Positions 16,370 to 24,686 of a DNA stretch of 64,000 nt are shown piece after piece. The notes under the pieces are model-generated. The model saw only the letters and a list, made by a program, of their open reading frames with translations. It did not search any database and was not told the origin of the DNA. The DNA is from Sphingopyxis jiangsuensis (lineage in GTDB: Bacteria; Pseudomonadota; Alphaproteobacteria; Sphingomonadales; Sphingomonadaceae), in NCBI RefSeq assembly GCF_016734905.1, contig NZ_JAERPO010000001.1, positions 1-64,000 on the forward strand, written 5' to 3'. Within the stretch, counting starts at the first letter, position 1, and each line of letters begins with the position of its first letter. The translations under genes were made by a program, and so were the position numbers.

Positions 16370-18436
16370 ATGCGACCCGATATCCTCAACCCGCTCTTCG
16401 CCGCGCTCACCGACCTCAAGGGCGTCGGGCCGCAACTTGCGAAGCCGCTCGCGCGGCTCGGGCTCGAGCGGGTGGTCGATGTGCTTTTCCACCTGCCGAC
16501 GGGGCTGATTTCGCGCGTGCCCGTCGAGCGGCTCGACGATGCGCAGCCGGGACAGACGATCATCGTCGAGGTGGCCGCGCAGGACTATCGCCCCGGCCGC
16601 AGCCCGCGCGCGCCCTTCGGGGTCGAGGCGTTCGACAGTGCGGGCGACCATGTGCGGCTTGTCTATTTCGGCCGCACTTCGGGCCTCGCGCGCAAGCTCT
16701 TCCCGCTCGGCGAGAAACGCCGCGTGTCGGGGCGGCTCGATCTTTATGGCGACATGCGCCAGATCGTCCACCCGGATCATGTCGCCGAGCCGGGCGACGA
16801 GGGCGGCATCGCTGTACACGAGCCCGTCTATCCGCTGACCGAGGGGCTGACCAACGCGCGGCTGTCGCAGCTGGCGGCGGTGGCGCTCGAACGGCGGCCC
16901 GAATTGGCCGAATGGATCGACGCGCCCCTGCTCGCGAGCCGGGGCTGGCCTGCGTGGCGCGACGCGCTCGAACGCGCGCATGCCAGCCCGCGCGACGAGG
17001 CGGCGCGCGACCGGCTCGCCTATGACGAAATCTTTGCGAGCCAGGTTGCGTTGATGCTGATCCGCGAAGGATTGCGGACGCGCAAGGGCAGGGCGATCGT
17101 CGGCGACGGGCGGCTGACCGGTGCGCTGCAGCTGCCTTTCGGCCTGACGGGCGCGCAAGAGCGCGTCGGGCGCGAGATTGCGGGCGACATGGCGCAGGAT
17201 ACGCCGATGCTGCGGATGCTGCAGGGCGATGTCGGATCGGGCAAGACGCTCGTCGCGCTGCGCGCGATGCTGGCGGCGGTCGAAGCGGGGACGCAGGCGG
17301 CGCTGCTCGCGCCGACCGAAATCCTCGCGCGCCAGCATTATGCGACGTTGCAGCAAATGCTCGCGGGCCTGCCGGTCAATCTCGCGATTCTCACCGGGCG
17401 CGACAAGGGCCGCGCGCGCGAATCGACACTGATGGGGCTCGCCGACGGCAGCATCGACATCCTCGTCGGTACGCATGCGATCTTCCAGCAGGCGGTGACC
17501 TATCGCGACCTCGCGCTCGTTGTCGTCGACGAACAGCATCGTTTCGGCGTCGCGCAGCGGTTAATGCTCACGGACAAGGGCGCGCGGCCCCCGCATCTGC
17601 TCGTGATGACCGCGACGCCGATCCCGCGGACGCTTCTGCTCGCCAATCATGGCGAGATGGACGTGTCGCGCCTCGACGAAATGCCGCCGGGCCGCACGCC
17701 GGTCGACACGCGCGTCGTATCGATCGAACGACTCGACGAGGTCGTCGCGGGGCTCGAGCGGCAACTCGATGGTGGCGCGCAGGCCTATTGGGTGTGTCCG
17801 CTTGTCGCCGAGAGCGAAACGAGCGAGCTGGCGGCAGCCGAGGAGCGCGCGGCGCTGCTCCGTGCGCGGCTGGGGGGCGAGCGGGTCGGGCTTGTCCACG
17901 GGCAGATGAAGGGCGCGGACAAGGATGACGTCATGGCGCGGTTCGCGGCGGGCGAGATTGGCGTGCTCGTCGCGACCACGGTGATAGAGGTCGGGGTCGA
18001 TGTTCCTGCGGCTAGCCTGATGATCGTCGAACATGCCGAGAATTTCGGTCTCGCGCAGCTGCACCAGCTTCGCGGTCGCGTCGGACGCGGTGCGGCAAAA
18101 TCGGTGTGCTTGCTGTTGCGTTCGCCGAACCTGTCGGAGACGGCGCGTGAACGGCTGGCGCTGATGCGCGAGACAAACGACGGATTCGTCATTGCCGAAA
18201 AGGATCTCGAACTGCGTGGCGGGGGCGAATTGCTTGGGCTCAAGCAATCGGGCGACGCCGATTATCGCGTCGCGAGCGCCGAACAGCTCGTGCGGCTTCT
18301 CCCCGCAGCGCACGACGACGCGCGGCTCTTCGTCGAGCGCGACGGCGGCATAACGGGGAAACGGGGGGAGGCGGTGCGTCTGTGCCTTTATCTCTTCGAG
18401 CGCGATGCGGCGGTGCCGCTGCTCCGAAGCGGTTAG
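16370..18436 (+). CDS. recG: ATP-dependent DNA helicase RecG
   Basis: A 688-residue branch-migrating helicase that reverses stalled forks and processes Holliday junctions. The N-terminal wedge/OB domain opens with LFAALTDLKGVGPQLAKPLA, and FHLPTGLISR is typical. Walker A is LQGDVGSGKTLVAL, the DEQH box is VVVDEQHRFGV, TATPIPRTL follows, and motif VI is LHQLRGRVGRG. I chose ATG 16370 (MRPDILNPLF) over 16313 because it matches the usual N-terminus. The gene is divergent from sdhE-mfd and convergent with a PilZ gene whose stop overlaps recG's end by 4 bases. Confidence 0.96.
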   Translation: MRPDILNPLFAALTDLKGVGPQLAKPLARLGLERVVDVLFHLPTGLISRVPVERLDDAQPGQTIIVEVAAQDYRPGRSPRAPFGVEAFDSAGDHVRLVYFGRTSGLARKLFPLGEKRRVSGRLDLYGDMRQIVHPDHVAEPGDEGGIAVHEPVYPLTEGLTNARLSQLAAVALERRPELAEWIDAPLLASRGWPAWRDALERAHASPRDEAARDRLAYDEIFASQVALMLIREGLRTRKGRAIVGDGRLTGALQLPFGLTGAQERVGREIAGDMAQDTPMLRMLQGDVGSGKTLVALRAMLAAVEAGTQAALLAPTEILARQHYATLQQMLAGLPVNLAILTGRDKGRARESTLMGLADGSIDILVGTHAIFQQAVTYRDLALVVVDEQHRFGVAQRLMLTDKGARPPHLLVMTATPIPRTLLLANHGEMDVSRLDEMPPGRTPVDTRVVSIERLDEVVAGLERQLDGGAQAYWVCPLVAESETSELAAAEERAALLRARLGGERVGLVHGQMKGADKDDVMARFAAGEIGVLVATTVIEVGVDVPAASLMIVEHAENFGLAQLHQLRGRVGRGAAKSVCLLLRSPNLSETARERLALMRETNDGFVIAEKDLELRGGGELLGLKQSGDADYRVASAEQLVRLLPAAHDDARLFVERDGGITGKRGEAVRLCLYLFERDAAVPLLRSG

Positions 18437-18774
18437 TTGACGTCGCCGCGCGCACCCATCGCGCGGATCATCGGCAGATAGTCTTCGACCGAGATCGACT
18501 TGTCGAACTGCACACCCGTCTTGCCGCCGAGCGACCAGATGACCTTTGCCGCGGTGCGGCCGATGATCGGCATGCGGAAGACGACGAGGTCGCCGGGCTC
18601 GAGCCCGCGTTCATAACGCATCAGCAGGCCGTCGGCGCTGATGTTGACGCAGGTGCACATTTCCTGCCGCCCGTCAGGCAACACGAAAGGCAAGCGGCAA
18701 TAGACGTCGCTACGCGGCGCGATCCGCTGGTCGAGGCCAACGTAATGGGCCTTGCTGGTGTCAATCTTGCGCAT
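18433..18774 (-). CDS. PilZ-domain protein
   Basis: A 113-residue protein from ATG 18774 (MRKIDTSKAHY), with an AAGGG element about 10 bases upstream; a TTG at 18804 is in frame too. It consists of one PilZ domain. The c-di-GMP-binding RxxxR motif is visible as QRIAPR, and the (D/N)xSxxG motif as VNISADG. It may act as a c-di-GMP effector, perhaps responding to the EAL enzyme encoded 6 kb away. No output domain is attached. Its 3' end overlaps the recG stop by 4 bases. Confidence 0.85.
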   Translation of the reverse strand: MRKIDTSKAHYVGLDQRIAPRSDVYCRLPFVLPDGRQEMCTCVNISADGLLMRYERGLEPGDLVVFRMPIIGRTAAKVIWSLGGKTGVQFDKSISVEDYLPMIRAMGARGDVN

Positions 18775-18848
18775 TCGAACTGAACCCTTGTTATGTGCGT
18801 ACAAGGATCGGCAGAATTACTGAAGAATCAGTAAATCCGGCTTTGGCT

Positions 18849-20075
18849 TTAGCGCGTGACGAGACCGTGCTTTTTCGACCCCAGGCTGAGCGGAACGGGG
18901 TCGTCGGCAGGCAGGATTTTGTGGTGCGGATCGCGGACCGCGACCCCGTCCACCTTGACCGCACCTTCGTCGAGTTTGCGCCGCCCTTCCTTGTTCGAGG
19001 CGGTGAAGCCCAGCTCACGAAGCGCGGTCAAAATGTCGATCCCCCCGGCGGGCGCTGTGACCTGCGGCAGGTCGCCACCTATCTGACCCTTTTCAAAGGT
19101 TTGCGTGGCGGTTTCGGCGGAGATTCTTGCTGCTTCCGGGCCGCGGCACATCGCGGTCGCCGCGTTCGCCAGCACCTTCTTCGCTTCGTTGATTTCGGCG
19201 CCGTCGAGCGCCTCGAGCCGCGCGATCTCGTCGAGCGGAAGATCGGTGAACAGCTTCAGGAATCGCCCGACGTCGCGGTCGTCGCAATTGCGCCAATATT
19301 GCCAATAGTCGTAATCACTGAGCTGTCCCGAATTGAGCCACACCGCGCCCGCTGCAGTTTTGCCCATTTTGGCGCCCGCAGCCGTCGTGAGCAGCGGAGT
19401 CGTCAAGCCGAACAGTTCGGCGCCGTCCATCCGGCGGCCGAGTTCCATGCCATTGACGATATTGCCCCACTGGTCCGACCCGCCCATTTGCAGCCGTACG
19501 CCCATTGCTTTCGACAGGTGGCGGAAATCGTAACCCTGCAGGATCATGTAGTTGAATTCGAGGAAGGTCATCGGTTGTTCGCGGTCGAGCCGCAGCTTGA
19601 CCGAATCGAAGGTCAGCATTCGGTTGATGGTGAAGTGCGTGCCGACTTCCTGAAGCAGTTCGATATAGCCGAGCTGTCCCAACCAGTCGTGATTGTTCAC
19701 CATCACCGCGTCGGTCGGGCCGTCGCCGAAGGTCAGGAAGCGTTCGAAAATGGTGCGGATCGACGCGATATTCGCCTCGATCGTTGCGTCATCGAGCATC
19801 TTGCGGCTTTCGTCGCGACCGGTCGGGTCGCCGATCCGCGTCGTTCCGCCGCCCATCAGCACGATCGGCTTGTGCCCCGCCTGTTGCAGGCGGCGCAGCA
19901 TCATGATCTGGACGAGGCTGCCGACGTGCAGCGACGGCGCGGTCGCGTCGAAGCCGATATATCCCGGAACGACCTGTTTCGCGGCGAGCGCATCGAGCCC
20001 TTCCGCGTCGGTCATCTGATGGATATAGCCCCGTTCATCGAGCAGGCGCAGCAGGTCGGATTGATAGGTCGTCAT
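18849..20075 (-). CDS. tyrS: Tyrosyl-tRNA synthetase
   Basis: A 408-residue class I aminoacyl-tRNA synthetase that charges tRNA-Tyr. The HIGH-type motif is LHVGS (residues 49-53). The substrate-binding [12 protein letters not shown] and [12 protein letters not shown] are typical TyrRS elements. The KMSKS-type loop is [13 protein letters not shown]-terminal S4 RNA-binding domain includes [18 protein letters not shown]. The length fits the bacterial enzyme. ATG 20075 is the first start in the conserved frame. It is divergent from the DOMON-like gene. Confidence 0.97.
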   Translation of the reverse strand: MTTYQSDLLRLLDERGYIHQMTDAEGLDALAAKQVVPGYIGFDATAPSLHVGSLVQIMMLRRLQQAGHKPIVLMGGGTTRIGDPTGRDESRKMLDDATIEANIASIRTIFERFLTFGDGPTDAVMVNNHDWLGQLGYIELLQEVGTHFTINRMLTFDSVKLRLDREQPMTFLEFNYMILQGYDFRHLSKAMGVRLQMGGSDQWGNIVNGMELGRRMDGAELFGLTTPLLTTAAGAKMGKTAAGAVWLNSGQLSDYDYWQYWRNCDDRDVGRFLKLFTDLPLDEIARLEALDGAEINEAKKVLANAATAMCRGPEAARISAETATQTFEKGQIGGDLPQVTAPAGGIDILTALRELGFTASNKEGRRKLDEGAVKVDGVAVRDPHHKILPADDPVPLSLGSKKHGLVTR

Positions 20076-20130
20076 AACAGCCTCTTGGAAAGCCGGGGGC
20101 GCTTAGCATGGGGTTTCGGATTTGGGTAGC

Positions 20131-20679
20131 ATGCGCGCGGAATTGATATGTCATCCGCAGACCCCGGCGAAAGCTGTGCGATCGGTTGCGGTCGAGGTGA
20201 CGCTGTCGTTCGACGATGGTTTTGCTCTGGAGTTCGTCGTCGCGGGCGATATCGCCGCGGTCATCCTCCCCGAAGGGCAGGGCGAACTCGTCATCGCTGA
20301 CAGCGCGACCGACGGACTGTGGCAAAGCAGCTGTTTCGAAGCCTTTCTGACCGACGAGGGCGGAACAGACTATACAGAATTCAATTATGCGCCGGACGGT
20401 CGCTGGGCCTGTTACCAGTTTGACGATTATCGCGTATTGCAGCGGCCGGACGAGCTGGCGCCCTGGGCGATGCAGGCCGCGCGCGAGGCGACGCGCTACG
20501 CGCTGCGAATAGAGCCGGGGATATTGCCCGAAGCGACGACGAAACTCGGCCTGTCGGCCGTGATCGAGGAGGTGGATGGGACCAAGAGCTTTTGGGCGCT
20601 CGCGCATCCGCCGGGCAGACCCGATTTTCATCATCCCGATTGCTTCGCGCTCACGCTTGGGGCACCCGACGCGTCATGA
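20131..20679 (+). CDS. DOMON-like domain protein
   Basis: A 182-residue protein from ATG 20131; a TTG at 20122 is also in frame. The central part (LWQSSCFEAFLTDEGGTDYTEFNYAPDGRWACYQFDDYR, here spanning about residues 68-106) is the pattern seen in bacterial DOMON-like proteins that resemble carbohydrate-binding modules. There is no clear signal peptide, so it is probably cytoplasmic. Its stop overlaps the start of the muramidase gene (ATGA), which suggests a peptidoglycan-turnover link. The biochemical role is unknown. Confidence 0.65.
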   Translation: MRAELICHPQTPAKAVRSVAVEVTLSFDDGFALEFVVAGDIAAVILPEGQGELVIADSATDGLWQSSCFEAFLTDEGGTDYTEFNYAPDGRWACYQFDDYRVLQRPDELAPWAMQAAREATRYALRIEPGILPEATTKLGLSAVIEEVDGTKSFWALAHPPGRPDFHHPDCFALTLGAPDAS

Positions 20680-21884
20680 CCGTGAAATTTGGCATCGACC
20701 GCCTGCTCGCCGACCCCCTCCTTCGCCAACCGCTGGAGGGCAAGCGCGTGGCTCTGCTCGCCCACCCGGCATCGGTGACGGCCGACCTCGTCCACAGCCT
20801 CGACGCGCTCGTCGCGGCGGGGGTGAATGTGACCGCGGTGTTCGGTCCCCAGCATGGCGTGCGCGGAGATTTGCAGGACAATATGATGGAATCGCCCGAT
20901 TTCACCGACCCGGTGTACGGCGTTCCCTGTTTCAGCCTCTATGGCGAGGTGCGCCGCCCGACCGGTCAGTCGATGCACAGCTTCGATGTGCTGCTGGTGG
21001 ATCTGCAGGATCTGGGCTGCCGCATCTACACCTATGTGACGACGCTCCTTTATGTGCTTGAGGCCGCCGCCAAACACCGCAAGGCGGTGTGGGTGCTCGA
21101 CCGTCCGAACCCCGCCGGACGACCGGTCGAAGGCACATTGCTGCGCGAAGGCTGGGAGAGTTTTGTGGGCGCGGGGCCGATGGCGATGCGCCACGGCCTG
21201 ACGATGGGCGAGATGGGGCGCTGGTTCATCCGCCATTTCGATCTCGACGTCGATTATCGGGTGATCGAGATGGAGGGGTGGGAGCCACAAGGCGCGGGCT
21301 TCGGCTGGCCCGCCGACCGCGTCTGGATTAACCCCAGCCCCAATGCCGCAAACCTCAACATGGCGCGCGCCTATGCCGGAACGGTGATGGTCGAAGGCGC
21401 GACCTTGAGCGAAGGGCGCGGAACCACGCGCCCGCTGGAACTGTTCGGCGCGCCCGACATCGACGCGCGCGCGGTAATTGCCGAGATGCAACGGATCGCG
21501 CCCGAGTGGCTTGCCGGGTGCAAGCTGCGCGACCTGTGGTTCGAGCCGACCTTCCACAAGCATGTCGGCCGCCTCAACAGCGGCGTCCATATCCATGCCG
21601 AGGGGCCGTGGTACGATCATAACGCCTTTCGTCCCTGGCGTGTCCAGGCGCTCGGCTTCAAGGCGATCCGCAGCCTTTATCCCGACTACCCGATCTGGCG
21701 CGGGCTCGATTTCAAATATGAATATACTGACGACGTGCTCGCGATCGACGTGATCAACGGCTCGCCGCTGCTGCGCGAGTGGGTCGACGATGCAGGCGCC
21801 GCGCCGGGCGACCTCGACGCGCTCGCGCTGCCCGATGAAGCGGCGTGGCGGGACGAGATTTCACAGCTTCTTCTTTACAGCTGA
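20676..21884 (+). CDS. Exo-beta-N-acetylmuramidase NamZ-type protein (DUF1343)
   Basis: A 402-residue DUF1343 protein. Characterised members (NamZ, GH171) release terminal MurNAc from peptidoglycan fragments. Family motifs are GPQHGVRGDLQDNM, the LLVDLQDLGCRIYTY segment, VLDRPNPAGRPVEG and SEGRGTTRPLELFGAP. I placed the start at ATG 20676, which overlaps the DOMON-like stop by 4 bases; the longer frame to 20592 lies inside that gene. No signal peptide is obvious from this start, so a cytoplasmic muropeptide-recycling role is suggested. The M24 peptidase follows after 11 bases. Confidence 0.85.
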   Translation: MTVKFGIDRLLADPLLRQPLEGKRVALLAHPASVTADLVHSLDALVAAGVNVTAVFGPQHGVRGDLQDNMMESPDFTDPVYGVPCFSLYGEVRRPTGQSMHSFDVLLVDLQDLGCRIYTYVTTLLYVLEAAAKHRKAVWVLDRPNPAGRPVEGTLLREGWESFVGAGPMAMRHGLTMGEMGRWFIRHFDLDVDYRVIEMEGWEPQGAGFGWPADRVWINPSPNAANLNMARAYAGTVMVEGATLSEGRGTTRPLELFGAPDIDARAVIAEMQRIAPEWLAGCKLRDLWFEPTFHKHVGRLNSGVHIHAEGPWYDHNAFRPWRVQALGFKAIRSLYPDYPIWRGLDFKYEYTDDVLAIDVINGSPLLREWVDDAGAAPGDLDALALPDEAAWRDEISQLLLYS

Positions 21885-21895
21885 AAGGCACGGCG

Positions 21896-23143
21896 ATGAT
21901 GCGGCGACGAAAGTTTCTTGGCACCGCAGCGGTCGGCGCCTTTGCGGTGGGCCTGCCTCCGTCGGTTCTCGCCGCCGACGCGGCCGACCTTGCCAACCTT
22001 GCGGCAAAGGCGGCTCCCATCGGCAAGGCCGAACGCATGACGCGCATCGCCAAGGCAAAGGCGTTGATGGCCGCGAATGATATCGGCGCGCTTTTGATCG
22101 AGCCGGGATCGAGCCTCATCTACTTCACCGGTGTGCAGTGGTGGCGGAGCGAGCGGCTGACCGCTGCCATTCTCACGCGTGAGGGCGAGGTTGCGGTCGT
22201 CACGCCCTTTTTCGAGGAACCGTCGGTGCGCGAAAGCCTCGGCATAGAGGCCGAGATTTTGACGTGGAACGAGGATGAAAATCCACTTGCAAAGGTCGCG
22301 GCATGGCTCGGCAAACGCGGCCTTGCGCAGGGGCGGATCGGCGTTGAGGAAACGGTGCGTTATTTCGCGGTCGATGCGCTCGAAAAGGCGATGCCGCAAG
22401 CGCCGGTCGTGAACGGCGCGCCGGTCGTGCGCGGGTGCCGAATGATCAAATCGCCCGCCGAACTCGCGCTAATGCAGGTCGCGAACGACATCACCATCGC
22501 CGCCTATCGCCACACGGCGCCGCGTATCGAGGAAGGGATGACTCCCGCCGACATCGGCATGATTATGCGTGCGGCGACGGTCGCGATGGGCGCGCGCAGC
22601 GAGTTCGAGCTGATCCTGCTCGGCGAGGCGAGCGCCTATCCGCACGGCAGCGGCAAGCCGCAGCGCGTCGCAAAGGGCGAGGTCGTGTTGATGGACTGCG
22701 GCGCGTCAGTGCATGGCTATCAGTCCGACATCTCGCGCAGCTTTGTCTTTGGCGAGGCGACGGCGCGCCAGCGCAAGGTGTGGGAGCAGATGCGTCAGGG
22801 GCAGGAGGTTGCCTTCGCCGCAGCCCAGGTCGGCGCACCCGCGGGATCGGTCGACGACGCGGTGCGTGCCTATTACGAAAGCCTTGGCTGGGGGCCGGGA
22901 TACAAGCTGCCCGGAACCTCGCACCGTACCGGGCACGGCATTGGCCTCGACGGGCACGAGCCGGTGAACCTCGTGCGCGGCGAGACGACCCCGCTCGCGC
23001 CCGGCATGTGCTTTTCGAACGAGCCCGGGATCTATATTCCCGGCGAATTCGGCATCCGGCTGGAGGATTGCTTCTATATGGCCGCCGACGGCCCGCGCTG
23101 GTTTTCCGAACCGCCTCCCTCGATCGACGCGCCCTTCGGCTGA
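21896..23143 (+). CDS. Tat-exported M24 (Xaa-Pro) aminopeptidase
   Basis: A 415-residue protein. The N-terminus MMRRRKFLGTAAVGAFAVGL is a twin-arginine signal, with cleavage near VLAADA. A creatinase-type N-terminal domain precedes the pita-bread M24 domain. Candidate metal ligands are the Asp in LMDCGASVHG, the Asp in YQSDISRS, His in SHRTGHGIGLDG, Glu in SNEPGIY and Glu in IRLEDC, a complete set. It probably cleaves X-Pro peptides outside the cytoplasm. An AAAGG ribosome-binding site precedes ATG 21896. The last 70 bases overlap the end of the convergent DUF817 gene. Confidence 0.88.
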   Translation: MMRRRKFLGTAAVGAFAVGLPPSVLAADAADLANLAAKAAPIGKAERMTRIAKAKALMAANDIGALLIEPGSSLIYFTGVQWWRSERLTAAILTREGEVAVVTPFFEEPSVRESLGIEAEILTWNEDENPLAKVAAWLGKRGLAQGRIGVEETVRYFAVDALEKAMPQAPVVNGAPVVRGCRMIKSPAELALMQVANDITIAAYRHTAPRIEEGMTPADIGMIMRAATVAMGARSEFELILLGEASAYPHGSGKPQRVAKGEVVLMDCGASVHGYQSDISRSFVFGEATARQRKVWEQMRQGQEVAFAAAQVGAPAGSVDDAVRAYYESLGWGPGYKLPGTSHRTGHGIGLDGHEPVNLVRGETTPLAPGMCFSNEPGIYIPGEFGIRLEDCFYMAADGPRWFSEPPPSIDAPFG

Positions 23144-23988
23144 GCGAGCCCGCTCGGGCGCTGGACGATGCTGACGAGCACGAAGGAGATGATCATCAGC
23201 AGATACCAGCTCCCGAGCTTTTCGATCCCGACCATTTCCCATCCGTTCGCCTGGTTCGGATAGCTCCACGCGCGGGCGAAGGTGCCGATATTCTCGGCAA
23301 ACCAGATGAAGAGCGCGACAAGGCCCCAGCCGACGAGCAACGGCATGCGCCGGTGGACGTGGAGCGGCCGGAACCACACCTGGCAGCGCCAGAAGAGGAG
23401 GGCGGTGGCCGCAAAGAGGAACCAGCGAATGTCGTAGGTCCAATGGTGCGCGAAGAAATTGATATAGATCGCGGCGGCGAGTGCGAAGCTCGTCCAGAGC
23501 GGGGGATAGCCGGTGTAGCGAAAGTCGAAGATGCGCCAGACGCGCGCGATATAGCTGCCGACCGCCGCATACATGAAGCCCGAGAAGAGCGGCACCGCGC
23601 CGATATGGAAAAGGCTCGGCTCGGGATATTGCCACGATCCCGCCGCAGTCTTGAACAACTCCATCACCGTGCCGACGACGTGGAAGATCAGGATAACCAG
23701 CGCTTCCTTCGGCGTCTCCAGCCGGAACGCCAGCATGCCGAGCTGGATCAGCACCGCGCCGATGGTGATCGCGTCATAACGGTGGACCGGCGCATCGTCG
23801 GGCCAGAACAGATGCGTGCCGAGCAAAAGCGCGAGCATCAGGGCGCCGAACAGGCACGCCCAGCCCTGTTTGAAGCCGAAGACGAGAAATTCGAGGAACC
23901 AGCCGCGCGGCCCCGGCGCGACCGCCATCGCCTCGAGCCGTGAGCGAACCGCGTGGAAGCGCGAATGACGCCTGTCGGGATCAGTCAT
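23074..23988 (-). CDS. DUF817 integral membrane protein
   Basis: A 304-residue membrane protein from ATG 23988 (MTDPDRRHSRF). About eight hydrophobic helices are visible (for example WACLFGALMLALLLGTHLFW and LLVGWGLVALFIWFAENIG). The segments VGTVMELFKTAAGSWQYPEP and PLFSGFMYAAVGSYIARVWR are those of the DUF817 family, whose function is unknown. Its start overlaps the upstream DUF2314/DUF2185 gene by 8 bases. Its 3' end lies antisense inside the M24 peptidase gene for 70 bases. Confidence 0.8.
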   Translation of the reverse strand: MTDPDRRHSRFHAVRSRLEAMAVAPGPRGWFLEFLVFGFKQGWACLFGALMLALLLGTHLFWPDDAPVHRYDAITIGAVLIQLGMLAFRLETPKEALVILIFHVVGTVMELFKTAAGSWQYPEPSLFHIGAVPLFSGFMYAAVGSYIARVWRIFDFRYTGYPPLWTSFALAAAIYINFFAHHWTYDIRWFLFAATALLFWRCQVWFRPLHVHRRMPLLVGWGLVALFIWFAENIGTFARAWSYPNQANGWEMVGIEKLGSWYLLMIISFVLVSIVQRPSGLAQPKGASIEGGGSENQRGPSAAI

Positions 23989-24679
23989 CACCGACGTCGG
24001 GCATCGCCGTGGGATGGAAAGCGCCAGTGTCCCGGTCGCGCAGAAAGGCGCTGCCGACCGGCGCATCGATCAGGTGCAGCCAGCTGTCGTCGCCGTTCAG
24101 CACCTTGCCGAGCGCGATGTAGCTGAAGCTCGGATTGTCATATTCGGCGTCGGTCAGACCGCGTGTGTCGCACCGAAAGCGCCAGCCGCTGTCGGGGTAT
24201 TTGTCGCCTTCGCGCGGTGGATCGGGCTCCTCACGATATAGAAACTCCACCTTGAGCCGGCCATCGAGAATTTGGTCATCGACGAAGCAGCGGTCCCAAT
24301 ATTCCCGCCGTTCGGGCGCGGTCGGGGGAGGGGCGGCGCGATCCTCGCTCCAGTCGATGTCGATGATATGTGCACGGTCGAACGTCACAGCATCACCGGC
24401 CTTGAGCTGGGGCATGTCGAGTGGATCGTTGTCGAGCGTACCGGTCAGTCGTGCTCCCTCTGCCGCCGTCACGATGACCCACATGCGTTCGGCGTCCCAT
24501 TCGCCGCTATCGGGAATCGACCGGAAAATCAGTTTGACGAGGTCGCCGGGCGATACCGCCAACAGCTCATTTTCTGAGGGTAGATAGAAGGTATAGGGTG
24601 CCTTGGCGGCGGTCGGCCGCGGGTCTTCTATCGCATATCGTCCGAACCAGCCGCGCAGCCTGTCCCTGAACCTACCCAC
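23981..24679 (-). CDS. DUF2314-like / DUF2185 (Imm33-like) two-domain protein
   Basis: A 232-residue cytosolic protein. The first half (about 40-115: DLVKLIFRSIPDSGEWDAERMWV, then GTLDNDPLDMPQLKAGDAVTF, ending in IIDIDW) follows the DUF2314 pattern. The second half (about 160-220: DSGWRFRCDTRG, ALGKVLNGDDSWLHLIDAPVGSAF) follows DUF2185, a family also found as immunity protein Imm33. No toxin gene is next to it, so an immunity role is not supported here. It lies 7 bases downstream of the CoxE-like VWA gene and 8 bases into DUF817, so the three may be co-transcribed. Confidence 0.65.
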   Translation of the reverse strand: MGRFRDRLRGWFGRYAIEDPRPTAAKAPYTFYLPSENELLAVSPGDLVKLIFRSIPDSGEWDAERMWVIVTAAEGARLTGTLDNDPLDMPQLKAGDAVTFDRAHIIDIDWSEDRAAPPPTAPERREYWDRCFVDDQILDGRLKVEFLYREEPDPPREGDKYPDSGWRFRCDTRGLTDAEYDNPSFSYIALGKVLNGDDSWLHLIDAPVGSAFLRDRDTGAFHPTAMPDVGDD

Positions 24680-24686
24680 GCCGCGC

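Noticed and set aside
23981..24679. Toxin-immunity pair involving the DUF2185 protein
   Set aside because: No polymorphic toxin, Rhs or type VI/VII-associated gene is adjacent; neighbours are housekeeping-like.
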